Shown here piece after piece: positions 33,000 to 44,254 of a DNA stretch of 64,000 nucleotides. The position numbers were made by a program, and so were the translations under genes. Positions within the stretch are counted from its first letter, which is position 1. Each line of letters opens with the position of its first letter. Location of the stretch: assembly GCA_023052935.1 (NCBI GenBank), contig CM041298.1, positions 18,459,371 to 18,523,370 of the forward strand. Direction: 5' to 3'. The notes under the pieces are model-generated. The model had not been told where the DNA came from. It worked only from the letters and a program-made list of their open reading frames with translations, and searched no databases. The DNA comes from Piezodorus guildinii. Lineage: Eukaryota; Arthropoda; Insecta; Hemiptera; Pentatomidae.

Positions 33000-33887
33000 A
33001 TCTGGTGCGGGCAACACATGACTTTCTCTTACCTCGATTTTTAAAATCAATGAAAGAATTTTCAAATACAGTTAGAGATAAAAATACGTGAAACTATTAA
33101 GGAATTAATGAAATTAAATTTCTATAGAAACATGTGTTTAATTAAAAAATCTATTATATTATTATCTAAAATAATCAGTTAGTTTTATGTTCATTACATC
33201 ACTCTCTATTAACTTTTAAAAGCTTGTGTATGAGATGTTATTTTTTTTTAAATCTTTAGCTTTCCAACGGTATATCATACATGTATATTACTGCTCTTAT
33301 GTTCAAAAACGAAAAATTGCATTAAAAAATAATTTTTTCTGTTTTATCCTTTAGTTAGGTATCGAATTTATTCAATTTATATATTTACCTGTTTTTCATC
33401 AGCGTTAACAAGATGATCTAGTTATTATTATTGAATCTACAAAATTAAAAGTACTTTAGAGGAAGAAAATTTAAAATATCGGCATTCAAGGCCTGCCAAA
33501 CCATTTTTATCCAAATAAAACCTACATGATATTAAAGCCCATTAAATTTTACATCGATATAGCGAGTTTAATTAAAATAGTCGGAACTGTTTTCGAGAAA
33601 ATCGAAAAAAGGTGCAAAATGCATGGTATAAAGTGCCTCTTCTGGTAAGCTCATTTTGATTAAAAAAGTTTTTCACGTCTCGGGCGTATAGTTGTCTTAA
33701 ATATGATATTTCAGTTTCATAGGACTTACCGTTTCCGCCCGGGAGTTACCACACACACACAGACCTTTTTGCGGGACTTGGTTATTTGGACTCAGGGGAC
33801 CCTAAAACGTGTATTTCCGTTGAAAACTGGAACTCGAAAATTTTCACGATCGCAATACTTTCCTTACTATATATAGTAAGTGAAAGT
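33000..33887 (-). mobile_element. HINE/DINE-1-like element, complete, third of the series
   Basis: CTGGTGCGGGCAACACATGAC at left; (CA)n near 33751-33760; ACTTTCACTTAC (minus) ends at 33887 within the hairpin TTACTATATATAGTAA. Only ~6 bp of A-rich sequence separates it from the previous copy. Confidence 0.78.
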
Positions 33888-34119
33888 AAAATGAATGATC
33901 TAGTAAGCGTAAACATTTTGTAATATAGAGGATTATTTTAAATGAAATATATTAGATCCTGCATAATTTTTAGAAAAAAAAAAACCATTATGAATATGTT
34001 ATTCATAAGGGACACAATCCAAGAATAAAATTAATGCAGATTCTATTTCATACTACAATCAACTGCTAAATCTCGTACTAGCTTTTTTGTCAATATTCCA
34101 TCGCTATTATTTATCATTA

Positions 34120-34749
34120 GTAAATACTCCTTATTATGATCCAACTATTCCTTGCACCACGACCTTAATGTTCCATTTATTTCAGACGTAATTCCATCCA
34201 AATTTTCCAAATTCCACCAGAACCTCATTCATCATCCTAATCCTCTAGCACGATCCTTATCCAGCTCCACTCATCCATACAACCCACCTAGAAGGTTGAA
34301 ACGGCAGTGGCCCCGAGACATATTGTAAAACATCTTTTCTGGAGTTCTGACACTGGTCAGATTCTTCTCTCATGTGCGGTGTGATTGTGGCTGTGGCGCC
34401 CTCACTTAGCTTCCGCTGGCTTTCACCAGTGATGCGGCTGAGAGGGAGGCGCTGGGATCCTTTGGACTCTGCTTGTCCTTCCCCGTCCGGGGTTCCCGAG
34501 CTGATTGTAAATATTGTACATAGGTATGAATGTGACATATTTTGTTTATTTATTTGTTAACTTTATTTATTTTGTCTAAAAATTTTGTTATTCTATACGT
34601 TTATTTATTTTGATTTTATTTTATGTAATTTGACTTTCCTTTTGTTTATATTGTAAATATTGTATGAATGAGATCCTGTAGCACTATTATTATTGTCTAT
34701 TATGACAAATTGTAATATATAAGAATTAAAAAAAAAAAAAAAAAAAAAA
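34120..34749 (+). pseudogene. Jockey-like LINE (family A), 630-bp truncated copy
   Basis: Matches 60588-61255 of the full element: NAPYY..., HHDLNVPFISD, NPPRRLKRQWPRDIL then stop, the 3' UTR with GGCGCCCTCACTTAGC, and a poly(A) tail. Relative to the full copy, ~19-20 bp around ACAAGTGGGGGGACAAGCC is missing. Perfect 14-bp duplication ATTATTTATCATTA (34106-34119, 34750-34763). Confidence 0.95.
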
Positions 34750-34763
34750 ATTATTTATCATTA

Positions 34764-35079
34764 TTGCCGGTCCGTGGAGTGCTCCGTGTAAGTTATAATT
34801 TCATTACGGATGCAAATATTTGATGGAGGGATAAAGGAGCGTGGGTAGAGATGGGCCCTCGAGAAGTTAATAACCGGGCATCAATATTGGAATAAGGTCC
34901 ATCACATGTTGAACAGGAGTCGATATCCTCAAGAGGTTACACCATATTGTCTTTATTGATTCCGTCTACCGCCACCGACCATCTACTGCACCTCTTCATA
35001 AAGCCGGAGTTCGAATAATAAATCTTATTTTATGTTATATATATGTAATATCGCTTATCCGTACATACCCTTTGCACAA
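34764..35079. other. No recognised feature
   Basis: Relatively GC-rich (CGCCACCGACC near 34970) but with no frame or repeat match. Confidence 0.35.
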
Positions 35080-35230
35080 GATCTCAACCTAGCGATTCAT
35101 ATGTACCATCTCACAGAACTGCATCCTTTGAAGAGTCCTTCATCATCCTTAACCACTTTCGAGCACCAGTTATTCCTTCTTCTCCTAAAAGATCAAACTT
35201 CCGGACACATGAAAATTGTCTCGTCCTAAT
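35080..35230 (+). pseudogene. Family G LINE relic, internally deleted C terminus
   Basis: MYHLTELHPLKSPSSS and LTTFEHQLFLLL align with PSHKTASFHKS and LSTFKHQLYFLV of the copy at 23431-24180, with the WNSRPNSIRK part deleted. Confidence 0.5.
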
Positions 35231-35294
35231 TATTCTCTACGTAATTCATAAACTTGTTATCTGTTTTATTTTTTTATTCTATCTATTTCAATTT

Positions 35295-35729
35295 AATCCA
35301 GAAAGAAATAAACTTCCGGTGAAACGAGACCGCTTCCTTTGAAGGATGAACACCGACTTAAGGTTTTCGAAAATATTATATTATACTGCGTAAAATATTT
35401 GGTCCGAAGAGAGATGAGGCCACTGGGGAGTTTAGAAAGTTGCACAACGCGGAATTGCGGATCTTGTATACTGTGAATATAATAGAGTTGATAGCATCGC
35501 AGAGACATAAATGGGCGAGTAAAGTTGTCGGGTTGAGTGAGGAACGGATTCCGAGAAAGTTGGTATTCGCTGTTCCGACTGGTAGGCGTCCGAAAGGTAG
35601 GCCGAAGCGTCAATGGGAGGATTGCGCAATGGCTGATCTCGGGGGCTTGGGCTTGAACGGTAAACATTGGACGAGTCTGTGTAGGCGGAATTTGGTGGTA
35701 TCGGCCTCGAGCCTTCGGGATCGGTAAGC

Positions 35730-35760
<31 letters not shown>
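35295..35760 (+). pseudogene. RTE-like LINE (family R), truncated copy
   Basis: Covers LKDEHRLKVFEN (frameshifted), then an open stretch LHNAELRILYTVNIIELIAS through PKGRPKRQWEDCAMADLGGLGL to the end, and an (ATT)n tail of ~30 bp. Flanked by CTATTTCAATTT (35283-35294) and CTATTTTAATTT (35761-35772). Confidence 0.88.
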
Positions 35761-35761
<1 letters not shown>

Positions 35762-36039
35762 TATTTTAATTTTATATATCTCTTAGTTGTTAGATATGTA
35801 AATATCACTAAATAAGACTAATGTATATAATTATCACTAAATAATGGCAATAGACTGGACCTTTTATGTTAATCGTTTCTTTATTCTTAGGGGACAAAAT
35901 GTCCCAGACTAATTAAAATTATTTTTATTTCATTAAAACATCTGTAGATCTACAACACATGAAAAGTCTCGGGTTCAATGCTTATAGATATTAGTACGGT
36001 TTCACGAGTTTAAAGAAATTTTTGAGGATAAAAAAATGT

Positions 36040-36391
36040 TTGTTTTTTTAAAATAATTTTTTATAGTAATATACAACTGTATGAAACAAAAACAATAAGT
36101 AAATATGTAGAAAGCATACAAGTTGGGGAAATGTATTTTGAAAGAATTACTCATTAATGGCTCTTCATTTACTATTTTAAGTAACCGAGAACGTCGTTTC
36201 AATCACCTTGGAGGGTCATCAGGAATATCTAGGGGAAGTTTACGGAGAAGTGGATTAGTGTGGAGCAGAGAACTTGGAATGAAAAGAGGTATATCTATAT
36301 CGGTCTAGGTCTGCAACAAATGGGATATTTAAGTCATAAGGGATGATAAAATAAGTGACAAAATAAGGGGCATAAAGGATTTTGGATTGTA
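36040..36391 (-). pseudogene. LINE family B, truncated copy
   Basis: Minus-oriented. The tail TACAGTTGTATATTAC lies near 36070, and the decayed C-terminal coding region and SLQSK-like end near 36390. Confidence 0.7.
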
Positions 36392-36409
36392 AAAGAAAAG
36401 AATAAAAAA

Positions 36410-36735
36410 TAGAAAAAACCTGTTGCTTTACAACCCATTAAGTGTCTTAGGCTCAATACATTACATATCTGTTCTGTTTCTAGGTCAATGGCCGTGCAAA
36501 GAGATGATTAGGCCTAAATCATGCTCTGCCGCTAGGTTTTTCTCCAATCTTCAGATACCCACTTCATAGAGGCTAGGTGTGCCCCATGAGGGTCTCTATA
36601 CCTCTATAGGGTCGCTATAAAATAACAAAACGAATAATGAAGCCTCAGCCGAGGTTCGAGCCCGGGACCCGGAGAATAGTAGCAAGTAGTGAACCAGAAG
36701 AGCTACCCACTTTTATCATTGCTTCTGCACCTTTT
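36410..36735 (-). mobile_element. tRNA-derived SINE (family 2), most complete copy
   Basis: On minus the head reads GTGGGTAGCTCTTCTGG (A box TAGCTCTTCTGG) and then CGGGCTCGAACCTCG (B box), followed by the family body with TATAGAGGTATAGAGACC, AAGTGGGTATCTGAAG and AGGCCTAATCATCTC. Shares the body with 14722-14945 and 47545-47765. Confidence 0.65.
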
Positions 36736-37220
36736 TTTGATTTTCTCTAAAACGACTGTAACTTACTTTATCAAACTTTTTAAATTGATGTAAAATTAAA
36801 TATTTTTTAAGGCCTTGAAGATTTAATTCCTTAATTATTTCATCTTGTTAACATTGATAAAGAACGGATAAATAAAAATATCAAACATATTTATTTGATA
36901 AACTTTTATAAATAATATATATTTTTGATATACCATTGAAATGCTAAATATTTTTGAAAAATATTATGTAACATACAAAGATATATAAGGTAATGGAGAG
37001 TGATGAACTTGCGATAAAACTAAATAAAAGCTGTTGCTAATAATTTATATTTTTAGGATTTTAAATTTTTAATTGATCTTTCCATCAAAAGAATATAATA
37101 ATATTTACGTTAATTATAAGTTTGCATACAAATTTAATATACTGCGTGGAAGGATGTGGAATTAGCCCTGGTGGCGGTCAGTAAATGAAACAACCAAATA
37201 TTTTTAACTATTTATTGCTT

Positions 37221-37259
37221 GCCAACGTTTTGACCCCGATTGTGGGTCATCATCAGGCC
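37221..37259 (-). ncRNA. Hammerhead-like motif, left arm, mutated core
   Basis: Core CTGATGA (37250-37256 on minus) and a good stem II (GACCC/GGGTC) are present, but GAAA is AAAA (G12 to A) and stem I is broken (AGGC against GGC). Probably inactive. Confidence 0.5.
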
Positions 37260-37699
37260 TGATAAGATACAAAAGAAATACAATTTCAATAAAAGTAAAT
37301 ACAAGATTATATAAACTATTGAGCTAGAGAACGTCGATATGAAATATAAAAAAAAGAAATATATAATTAAAAAAAAAAAAAATTAAATTACAATGACAAT
37401 AGTATAATAATGAAAGTGATATAAAGAAAAAAAAAACATAAAAATATGGAGTAGACTGCAGATACGTACCGCATCTAATTGCTGCATGTTTCATATTTCA
37501 TGTAAATATTGATATATTTCTACATTTTCTTTAGTCATCATTTTTTTTTTATCCATAGCACTTTCATTATTATACCATAGTCATTGTAATTTAATTATTT
37601 TTTTACACATATATTTCTTTTTTTATATTTTAATTCCGACGTTCTCTAGCTCAGTAGTTTATATGATATCGTATTTAATTTCAATGAAATTGTATCTTA

Positions 37700-37745
37700 T
37701 TTGCCCTGATGATGACTCAAAAAGAGGGGTCAAAACGTTGGCAAG
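37700..37745 (+). ncRNA. Hammerhead-like motif, right arm
   Basis: Stem I TTTGCC (37700-37705) pairs with GGCAAG (37740-37745) over 6 bp with one G.U. Core CTGATGA (37706-37712); stem II GACTC/GGGTC type; then AAAA in place of GAAA (37732-37735) and CGTT. Stem I covaries with the copy at 48108-48153. The G12 change predicts loss of cleavage. Confidence 0.6.
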
Positions 37746-37890
37746 CAATGAATAGTTAAAACTATTTAGTTGTTTCATTTACTAACTCCCACTCGGACTA
37801 ATTCCTTATAGTAATTCTCAACGGTCAACTAATTATATCCACTATGTTAATATACTTAGATAAGCGAAAGTTGTGTGTCGTGTGCTACCA

Positions 37891-38559
37891 GGTTTTTAAA
37901 AATTCACTTCCGTTAAAAATTCACAAATTTATTTTAACAACGAATTTAAATGAAAGTAGTGTGAGTATTTTAAAAATTATTACTTCGATATCCTCGTGTT
38001 GAAGATACCTGCAAATCCCTGATAATGAGAGTATAAAGTACTTGGAATCACAGACATTATTCGATGCTTAATGAACTGTCAGGCATTAGGGAGATCCAAG
38101 AGGATCCGCAAACTGGGCGAACAATCAGCGAAACTTGTTGCAAACTTGAGCAAACTAGTTTGAGGATTGTTGGAGTTGTCCCCTCCGGCCACAGTCCTCA
38201 AGGGCGGGGTACTTGGTAAGTTAAGTACTTAAAATATTAATTAGTTGACTGCGAGAGGCACAAACAAAGGGGTTGGTGGTCGTGATATTGCTGCAGTTGG
38301 ACGTCTAACCGATGCTTAAGAGGTTCCCAACGACAGAAAAAAATGAAAACGCTGAAGAGAGTAAAGTTAATTTTACTCTCTTAGTTAATTTAACTCCGAA
38401 GCTATATATATCCATATGGAAAAAGATCGAGTACCCGTCAATCATAAATCAGACAAAGAAATAATCTCTCCCTCGTATGCCAACATCTTCCGTCTCCTTA
38501 AATTATAACTTTATTACTTTATTGTACAAATTGCTTGTGTAATTTATATTTTATTTACT
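37891..38559. other. No recognised feature
   Basis: Contains a more GC-rich stretch (38090-38330) without an open frame of interest. Confidence 0.35.
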
Positions 38560-39067
38560 GTATATTTATCTTTTCGTTTATAACATCTCTGGTTTTTGTT
38601 GTTGTTATTTATTTATTTTATTTTATTTTTTATTATATACCTCATGGATCATTTACATACCTCAGATTTTAGTGTTTATAATTTTCTGTTAAAAATGTTG
38701 AGCCTTATTTTACATACGAGTATATTGTTTTGCTTTCCATTGTATTGTTTTGTAAAACTTTTTAAAAACAAAGATAAAGCTGTAGTATTTATATTTAGAG
38801 GGGAAAACCTTCAGGGTTTTTACATGAACCCATCCCCATACTACCTATTTTTATGGCTTTCCTCAGTTTATGCTTGGACATGGCTCAGTAATAGTACGTT
38901 TATATATATATTTTCTTTTTTTTTTACTTCTATATTAAAGTCTAAAGTTTTGTTTTTATGCTCATCATCGTCAGATTGTGTTGTCATGTCATGTTATCGT
39001 TGTCACTACTTTCAAAAGAAAATTTTATTATCATATTAATATGTATCTCTTTTGTTCTGATGTTTGT

Positions 39068-39107
39068 TGCCCTGAGTATGGCTCACATGCTCGAGCCGAA
39101 ACGTTGG
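39068..39107 (+). ncRNA. Decayed hammerhead-like motif
   Basis: TTGCC, then CTGAGTA (core altered from CTGATGA), a perfect 5-bp stem II GGCTC/GAGCC (39080-39084 with 39093-39097), then GAAACGTTGG. The rest of the AT-rich 38560-39170 stretch probably belonged to the same element class; a long T-rich frame there is composition-driven. Confidence 0.45.
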
Positions 39108-39879
39108 AAAAGTTTAAAAAATTGACTGATTCCTGATTATTCCACCTATAATTAATTTTAAAAAGTTTAGTAGTTCAAACAACTAACTTCTTTTCAACAT
39201 ACTACTTCTAGCCTTTTATTTTATTTGTTGAAATATACTTATATAATATTTTTTATATATGGGTCAATCAATTTAAAATCGGTGTCATTCAATTCGTGAA
39301 GAACATTCGTTTATATAACCTCATTTAACACACTCAGGTTATTTTACGCAATCTTTGATATTTTACACACAATTTTTATTTATTTATTTTTTTTAACCTT
39401 TTTTTTGCAAATAATCGTGTTTGCAGTTCCGATTAAATTTTCTCTATTGCTCTGTTTATTCTTATTGATTTCGTCCTTTTTTTTTTTTTCTTTTCCTCAT
39501 CACAGGTAAGTTAATCGTCTTCTGAAGATGTTTTGGGCAATAATAACCACTCGCAGTTTTTTCCCCTTAAGACCAAAACAACAACAACAACGAATTCTAT
39601 TAAACTCGCTGCATCGATGTAAAATTTAATGGGCTTTAATATCATGTAGGTTTAATTCTAAATGAAACAGTCTGACATGAATTAAATGCCGACATTTCAA
39701 ATTTTTTTTTCTTCTTAAGTAGCTTTAATTTTGTATTTTTTATAAATTTAACCATATTATCTGATTAGGATTGCTAAAAAAACAGATAAAGTTGAACAAA
39801 TTCCATATCCAACTAGAGGAGAAAACTGCAAAAATATTTATTTAATGCAATTATTTGTTTTTAAACTTAAGAACAGTAA

Positions 39880-40778
39880 CAGAACCCAACCCATCCTGAC
39901 ACTTTACTTTCTACATATGCTGATGACACGTGTGTGCTATTAGTAGATAATGATCCATTTACTGCCTCCCACACTCTTCAATCCCACATCCGAGACCTTG
40001 AAGTATGGTGTCAGAAATGGAGGATTAAAATTAATTTTAACAAATCCCACCAAATAACCTTTACCCTTCGCCGTAAACCAATGACTTCCTGCCCTACAGT
40101 AAGTATCCTTTATTGATACTCCACTAGCCCCTGTTGAACAGATTCGATACCTCGGACTCCACCTTGACAAACGTCTGACTTTGAATCCCTATACAAGACT
40201 GAAAAGACAAGAAACTGCCCGACGCTTTCGACTACTTCAACACTGACTGGACAAACGCTCTAATCATCCACTTAACTAAAAAAGGCTTATTTATATGACC
40301 ATTATAAGACCGATATGGACTTACGGAATAGAGCTATGGGGCTCTACCAAACCATCAAATTCTTCTCGTATCCAATCCTGACAATCCAAAATCCTTCGCA
40401 AAATCCTTGACGCTCCTTACTTTGTCTCGAATAAGCTCATCCATAAAGACCTTAATATCCCATATGTTACTGAATTAGCCCGAACCAGATGTCAATCATT
40501 CCATGAAAATTTCCATTTCTACTCTAATCCACTAGTTTCTATACTATCGTCCTCTTCGATTCCTGATAATCCTCCGAGGCGTCTGAAATGAAGATTGCCC
40601 CGAGACCTTCTAGTTTAAAATATTTTTGGAGTGCTGCCGATGGGTGGCATCTCTTCATGTATTTCATGTCAGATTACTATATCCATCACATTTACTTGTT
40701 GTATATAATTATACAGTTGTAAATATCAATAAATAAATATGTTAAAAAAAATAATAATAAAAAAATAAATAAATAAAA
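39880..40778 (+). pseudogene. LINE family B, 0.9-kb copy inside HINE
   Basis: Starts just before RT domain 5 (STYADDTCVLLVDNDPF-like; the Y-A-D-D codons are at ~39916-39927), then LEVWCQKWRIKINFNKSHQITFTLRRK, RYLGLHLDKRL-type sequence, IRPIWTYGIELWGSTKPS, and RRLK.RLPRDLLV then stop (TGA replaces a basic codon in the RRLK segment). 3' UTR, TACAGTTGTAAATATCAATA and (TAAA)n. Flanked by the 11-bp duplication AAGAACAGTAA (39869-39879, 40779-40789). Confidence 0.9.
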
Positions 40779-40951
40779 AAGAACAGTAATATACATGTAT
40801 AATATACCGTTGAAATGCTAAAGATTTTAGAAAAATATATTATATAATACTTACTATTGTGAAAGTTAACGGTGAGAGATGAAAAGCCGAACAAACAAAC
40901 TGATTGTCGCAGATAATAATATAATAGATTATTTAATATGTGTTCATTATA

Positions 40952-41337
40952 TGAGACGTTGATTTCCAAAAGGTACTATATCCATTCTAGGAAATGTTAC
41001 AGGAAGCGCGAAAATCTCTCATTACTATATTATTAAACTGGTTAATTTAGGTCTTTTTGCCTTAAAATTTAGAATTATTTTTTTACTATAATAATAACAT
41101 CATATTAAAGTTATGAAATGAATTTTTTTAAGAATGATTTGGAACGAAAATAAATGCTTAATTAGTACTTTTAGAAAATGACAGCATCTCTAATTCGTGT
41201 TTTTTAAGGACTTGAGAATTAATTAGATAACATCAAATAGAATATTTAGATAGAACTAAATGATGAGAATACAAATATGTAAAAAAATCAATTTCGTAAA
41301 AAATGTCCTTTAGTACTTTTTGGAAATCAACGTCTCA
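40952..41337. mobile_element. TA-flanked MITE with 27-bp TIRs
   Basis: 386 bp. TIRs begin TGAGACGTTGATTTCCAAAA and continue RGTACT, with TA on both sides (40950-40951, 41338-41339). No coding capacity. The TA duplication suggests Tc1/mariner mobilisation. Inserted in the HINE copy; a lone end of the same MITE lies at 1455-1478. Confidence 0.82.
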
Positions 41338-41469
41338 TATGTGTTTCTATTAAAATCCAATATGAATAATTCTTCAACAATTTATTTTCGTTTCTAAATT
41401 TGTTTTATAATTCCTCAATTGATATAAATATCGGAGGTAAGTGAAAGTCGTGTGTTGCGCGCACCAGAT

Positions 41470-41793
41470 TTTAGTTAAAACATTTTTAGAGTAAATTAAA
41501 TACATATGTAGAAAATTTCCAAGACGAAAATCACCATAGCGCTCAGGTAAAGGTCGGAAGGGAACAAGTTATGCTTGTGGGACTCCCCGGAGTGTAAAAC
41601 TTTTTCAAAAGCCCCCCTGAGATAAATATTCCAAGCCACTCACAAGTTAGTTTGCACTTCTCCAAGGACCGAGCCTTTTCAGTTCTTCAATTTCATTCTC
41701 ACATCTTCAGCCTCTTCCTCACCCGACAGATTTTCAAACCACTCCAGACTTTTTTTCCATACAATGAGTGGAGAAGACTTTGAATGTATTTTT
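41470..41793. other. No recognised feature
   Basis: Unique-looking sequence between two HINE copies, with no supportable frame. Confidence 0.35.
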
Positions 41794-43353
41794 ACTTCCA
41801 CTTACCTAAATATGAAATAAGTCGTAAGGGAAAGTATTGCGATCGTTAACATGTTGGAATTCCAGTTATCAACGGAAATACACGCTCCTCAAGTCCAAAT
41901 AACCAAGTCCCACATAAAGGTATGTGTGCCTGAAAATTTCGAAATTTCATACTTTAAGAGCGTCGATGCCTGAAATGTCAAAGTAACTTTTCCGTTCAAA
42001 TGTCACCCAAGCAGAAGTGCCACTTTATACTACGCACTTTTTTACGACTTTTTCAAAAAACGGCTGAAACGATTTTGATCAAACTCGCTATATCGATGTT
42101 AAATTTAATGGGCTTTAATATCATTTGGATTTCATTCTGATTGAAATAGTCTGACAGGAATTAAATGCCGATAATTAAAATTTTCTTCTTTTATAGAACC
42201 TTTAATTTTGTAGATTTCAGAAAATTAAATGTATCACCTTAATGACATGATAAAGATCGGCTAAGTACGAGGCATGTTTTTTAAGTAAGTATCATTTTGG
42301 ATTTAAAAAAAGACGGGCAAAGATATCGCAATAATATTAATTTTATATGAAAATCTGTACCCTAATCTACTTTTCTGCACAATTTCCATGAATTGTCTTC
42401 ATTGTATACGTTGTTTACTGAGTGTTTAAGATGCCTCCGACAATCGTGTAACTGTTATACGATTTCTTAGTGCTAAAGGCGTAAAACCGATCGATATCAT
42501 CGTGAGATCGTTGAATTTTACGGACAAAACATTATGAGTGATGGAATGGTAAGGAAATGGGTGAGAGCATTTAAAGATCGCCGCACAAATGTGCATGATG
42601 AAGTACGGAGTGGGCGTCCGTATTGCTAGTGGAGTTTCTGCCTCGTAATGAGACAATCAATGCAGCATCTTATTGTGAGACATTGAAAATCTGCGTCGTG
42701 AAATCCATAAAAAAAGACGTGGCAAGTTGAGTAAGGGTATCGTTTTGCTACATTACAATGCCCGTCATGTTAAATGCAACTCAGGCGGCAGAATGTTTTG
42801 AGGAGGCTATTCAAAAACTGGTGCCGTGTTATGACAAGTTCCTCAAAATTCATGTAAATTATGTAGAAAAGTACATTAAGGTACAGCCTTTCATGTAAAA
42901 ATAAAATTATTGCGATATCTTTGCACTTCTTTTTTTAATTCCAAAACGGTACTTACTTAAAAAACATGCCTCGTATATAAGTTTTTAATTTAATGACCAA
43001 CGAAAGGATTAAAGAACAATACTATTTTTTAATGTAATTAAAAAAAAAATATATGAACAGTTATGTAGACGTATAGTATACCGTTGGGACGAGAAAGAAT
43101 TTAGAAAAATATTATCTGATGCACGAAGTTCTAAAAGGTAATATAAAGTGACGAATAGGGTATAAACGTAATACTGATTAACGATTTCGTATATTTATAT
43201 TATTTAATCTAAATTATATGTTTCCAACGAAAATCAATACACGTTTTATTAAAATCAACTTCAAATATTTTTCAAATTGAAGTATAGTTTATAGTTTTTA
43301 AACTTATTTTAACCATCTAGGTAAGTGATAGTCCCGTGTTGCCCGCACCAGAT
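41794..43353 (+). mobile_element. HINE/DINE-1-like element split by a mariner-like element
   Basis: 5' end ACTTCCACTTAC (41794-41805) and 3' end GTAAGTGATAGT, then CGTGTTGCCCGCACCAGAT. A diverged copy whose (GT)n tract has shrunk to GTGTG. Interrupted at 42268-42973. Confidence 0.75.
42268..42973 (+). mobile_element. Deleted mariner-like element with ~68-bp TIRs
   Basis: TIRs begin CGAGGCATGTTTTTTAAGTA and extend inward about 68 bp to GCAAAGATATCGCAATAAT, with few mismatches. TA duplications lie at 42266-42267 and 42974-42975. The plus strand keeps transposase scraps: MVRKWVRAFKDRR, NVHDEVRSGRP (helix-turn-helix region), then AASYCET, LRREIHKKRRGKLSKG and LLHYNARH, where the second catalytic D is Y. 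The central catalytic region is deleted. TIRs are long compared with the ~30 bp of the window's other mariners. Confidence 0.88.
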
Positions 43354-43358
43354 TTTTT

Positions 43359-44246
43359 ACTTTTACTTACTATATATAGTAAGGGAAAGTATTGCGATCG
43401 TTAAAATGTTCGAATTTCAGTTTTCAACGGAAATACACATTTTAGGGTCCCCTGAGTCCAAATAACCAAGTCCCGCAAAAAGGTCTGTGTGTGTGGTAAC
43501 TCCCGGGCGGAAACGGTAAGTCCTATGAAACTGAAATTTCAACTTTAAGAAAAATATACACCCGAGACGTTACAAAACCTTTTTCTTTAAACTGAGCTAA
43601 TCAGAAGAGGCACTTTATACCATGCATTTTGCACCTTTTTTCGATTTTCTCAAAAACGGTTCCGACGATTTCGATTAAACTCGCTACATCGATGTAACAT
43701 TTAATGGAATTTAATATCATTTAGGTTTCATTCAGATAAAAATGGTCTGACAGGGCTTAAATGCCGATATTTAAATCTTTTTTCTCTAAAGTACCTTTAA
43801 TTTTGTTGATTCTATAAAAATAACTATATTATCTTGTAACCACTGATAAAAAACAGGTAAATATATAAATTGAATGAATTCGTTACCCAACTAAAGGAGA
43901 AAACGGAAAAAATGTTTTTTTAATGCTTTTTTTTTGTGTTTGAACATAACAGTAGTAGTATACATGTATGTTATATCGTTGGAAAGCTAAAGAATTTTGA
44001 AAAAATAATATCTCATACACAAGCTTTTAAAAGTTAATAGAGAGTGATGAAAAGCCTATAAAACTAACTGATTATTTTAGATAATAATATATTAGATTTT
44101 TTAATAAAACACATGTTTCTATAGAAATTCAATTTAATTATTTCTCTAACAGTTTCACGTATTTTTATCTTGAACTGTATTTGAAAATTCTTTCATTGAT
44201 TTTAAAAATGGAGGTAAGTGAAAGTCGTGTGTTGCCCGCACCAGAT
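43359..44246 (+). mobile_element. HINE/DINE-1-like element, complete copy
   Basis: ACTTTTACTTAC (43359-43370) within the TACTATATATAGTA hairpin; a short GTGTGTGTG tract at ~43485; GTAAGTGAAAGT, GTGTG-TTGCC-CGCAC and CAGAT end at 44246. It starts ~6 bp after the previous copy. Confidence 0.8.
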
Positions 44247-44254
44247 TTTTAACA

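Larger units (their letters stand above)
37144..37846. mobile_element. Palindromic hammerhead-bearing element with TSD
   Basis: 703 bp bounded by a perfect 10-bp duplication TTAATATACT (37134-37143, 37847-37856), inserted in a HINE copy. The two halves are long imperfect inverted repeats (GGAATTAG..C..GGTGG near each end, AAATGAAACAAC.AAATA, hammerhead, GTATCTTAT, CAATTTCA, then ACTATTGAGCTAGAGAACGTCG toward the middle). The 3' side ends with TTCTCAACGGTCAACTAATT beyond the arm. Non-coding. A Penelope-like or retrozyme-like non-autonomous retroelement is the best reading; a fold-back DNA element is the alternative. Confidence 0.75.
36736..37890 (+). mobile_element. HINE/DINE-1-like element, old copy split by ribozyme element
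   Basis: Blocks GCACCTTTTTTTGATTTTCTC, TTGAAATGCTAAATATTTTT and GAGAGTGATGAACTTGCGA run to 37133. The copy resumes at 37857 with GCGAAAGTTGTGTGTCGTGTGCTACCAGG, a decayed hairpin end. The element at 37144-37846 fills the gap. Confidence 0.65.
39592..41469 (+). mobile_element. HINE/DINE-1-like element carrying a LINE and a MITE
   Basis: HINE segments 39592-39879, 40779-40949 and 41338-41469 form one copy lacking its 5' ~300 bp. The 3' end is intact: GTAAGTGAAAGT, then GTGTG-TTGCG-CGCAC and CAGAT. First of a head-to-tail series reaching 44391. Confidence 0.75.

Noticed and set aside
37720..37735. Idea that the 37.14-kb element is an active ribozyme
   Set aside because: Both arms have AAAA where GAAA is required, so this particular copy is probably catalytically dead even though it informs the structure.
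38596..39039. 147-codon open frame on plus, membrane-protein-like
   Set aside because: Its hydrophobicity comes from T-rich codons (runs of Phe/Leu/Ile). It lies in a decayed ribozyme-type element and has no recognisable motif.
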